Shown here in pieces: positions 23,429-23,778 of a stretch of DNA of 23,778 nucleotides. The notes under the pieces are model-generated. The model did not search any database. It was not told the DNA's origin and saw nothing but the letters and a program-made list of their open reading frames with translations. Source of the stretch: UKL13-2 sp043773745. Its GTDB lineage: Bacteria > Pseudomonadota > Gammaproteobacteria > Burkholderiales > Usitatibacteraceae. Position 1 is the stretch's first letter. Each line of letters begins with the position of its first letter. The DNA lies in contig JAYVEV010000115.1 of assembly GCA_043773745.1 (NCBI GenBank), forward strand, positions 1-23,778. Direction: 5' to 3'. Both the position numbers and the translations under genes were made by a program.

Positions 23429-23483
23429 TCAAACTCTAATAACGGCAGTCGTTTCAGACCAAAATGCTTCATTCGTCTCGCCA

Positions 23484-23490
23484 GTAAACG
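23484..23490 (+). other. Possible outer end of the IS66-type element
   Basis: GTAAACG resembles the GTAAGCG that begins many IS66-family terminal inverted repeats, and it lies 64 bp beyond the transposase stop in the expected orientation. The other end is outside the window, so this cannot be confirmed. Confidence 0.2.
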
Positions 23491-23553
23491 AGTTTGTTAA
23501 AAAATAATTATTCTGGCTCATAACCCGGATAGATCCGATATGGTAACCAGTAG

Positions 23554-23778
23554 CTAGCCGGCGTTATTGCGTCGTGTGGTCAGGTCGTATAAATCGGATC
23601 GCAGCGGATTGTCTGCAAACAGCTGTTTCCAAAGCCTCGGCGTGAGCTGATGTACAAGGGACGCCGGATGCTGCCCAATACGCTGCAGCACGTCGACGAA
23701 ATAATCGTAGGGATCGATGTCATGCAACCGGCAGGTCACCAGCAGACTCTGCACGATGCCGACATGCTTGGCGCCGAG
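23554..23778 (-). CDS. IS66-family transposase, C-terminal part (partial)
   Basis: The frame enters from the right edge and reads 74 codons to a TAG at 23556-23554. It begins LGAKHVGIVQSLLVTCRLHD and continues DIDPYDYFVDVLQRIGQHPA, then LTPRLWKQLFADNPLRSDL, which is the C-terminal element of IS66 TnpC. IS66 transposases usually end near NPLRSDL; here 11 more residues follow before the stop. The catalytic domain lies outside the window, so I cannot tell whether the element is intact. It marks the only mobile DNA in the window, directly after clsB. Confidence 0.85.
   Translation of the reverse strand, partial: LGAKHVGIVQSLLVTCRLHDIDPYDYFVDVLQRIGQHPASLVHQLTPRLWKQLFADNPLRSDLYDLTTRRNNAG

Noticed and set aside
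12174..23464. The 13-mer TTTCAGACCAAAA occurs after the PepSY-like gene (near 12175) and again after clsB (near 23453).
   Set aside because: In about 24 kb a few identical 13-mer pairs are expected by chance, and the flanks diverge at once. I do not count it as a repeat family.

Overview
This is a stretch of bacterial chromosome, most likely from a betaproteobacterium of the order Burkholderiales. The clues are the rpsD-rpoA-rplQ end of the alpha ribosomal operon, the FmdB / DUF502 / AspRS block, a NudB / EEP / ClsB block, and protein sequences of proteobacterial type. The family-level placement (something like Oxalobacteraceae) is only an impression. Almost every gene is intact and belongs to a known family. 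I see no CRISPR array, tRNA, rRNA, prophage, toxin-antitoxin pair or defence island, and only one trace of a mobile element, at the right edge.

Layout. 1-1715: tail of rpsD, then rpoA and rplQ, closed by a strong hairpin terminator. 1748-4247: a methionine-type aminotransferase (YbdL-like) and a glycerate 2-kinase, tail to tail with 10 bp between stops. 4248-4648: a 401-bp AT-rich gap leading into a large TonB-dependent receptor (4649-7429) with its own terminator. 7490-10339: uvrA on the minus strand, divergent from ssb (10597-11103). 11213-12151: a half-size EamA membrane protein and a secreted two-repeat PepSY-like protein. 12275-13972: a YHS-domain lipoprotein and a quinone oxidoreductase, both minus. 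14093-14926: a class III polyphosphate kinase 2. 15067-18089: fmdB, a DUF502 membrane protein and aspS. 18253-20719: isoaspartyl peptidase and a GNAT acetyltransferase, convergent with a full-size EamA transporter. 20928-23428: nudB, an endonuclease/exonuclease/phosphatase protein and clsB, tightly packed. 23554 to the edge: C-terminus of an IS66-family transposase, minus strand.

How the genes work together. Several groups are functional or conserved neighbours: the transcription/translation genes at the left; UvrA and SSB in DNA repair and replication; the zinc-ribbon protein, DUF502 protein and AspRS; and the EEP-ClsB pair, which parallels ybhP-clsB of E. coli and suggests a phospholipid or membrane role. 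IaaA and the GNAT protein are probably co-transcribed. The glycerate kinase and the TonB-dependent receptor are divergent neighbours, but a shared substrate is speculation.

The less explained signals are non-coding: compact hairpins just upstream of rplQ, ssb and aspS, a dyad before nudB, and a triple 8-bp tandem repeat next to a consensus -10 box before iaaA. I did not find convincing evidence of a novel multi-gene system; the findings are modest and scored that way.
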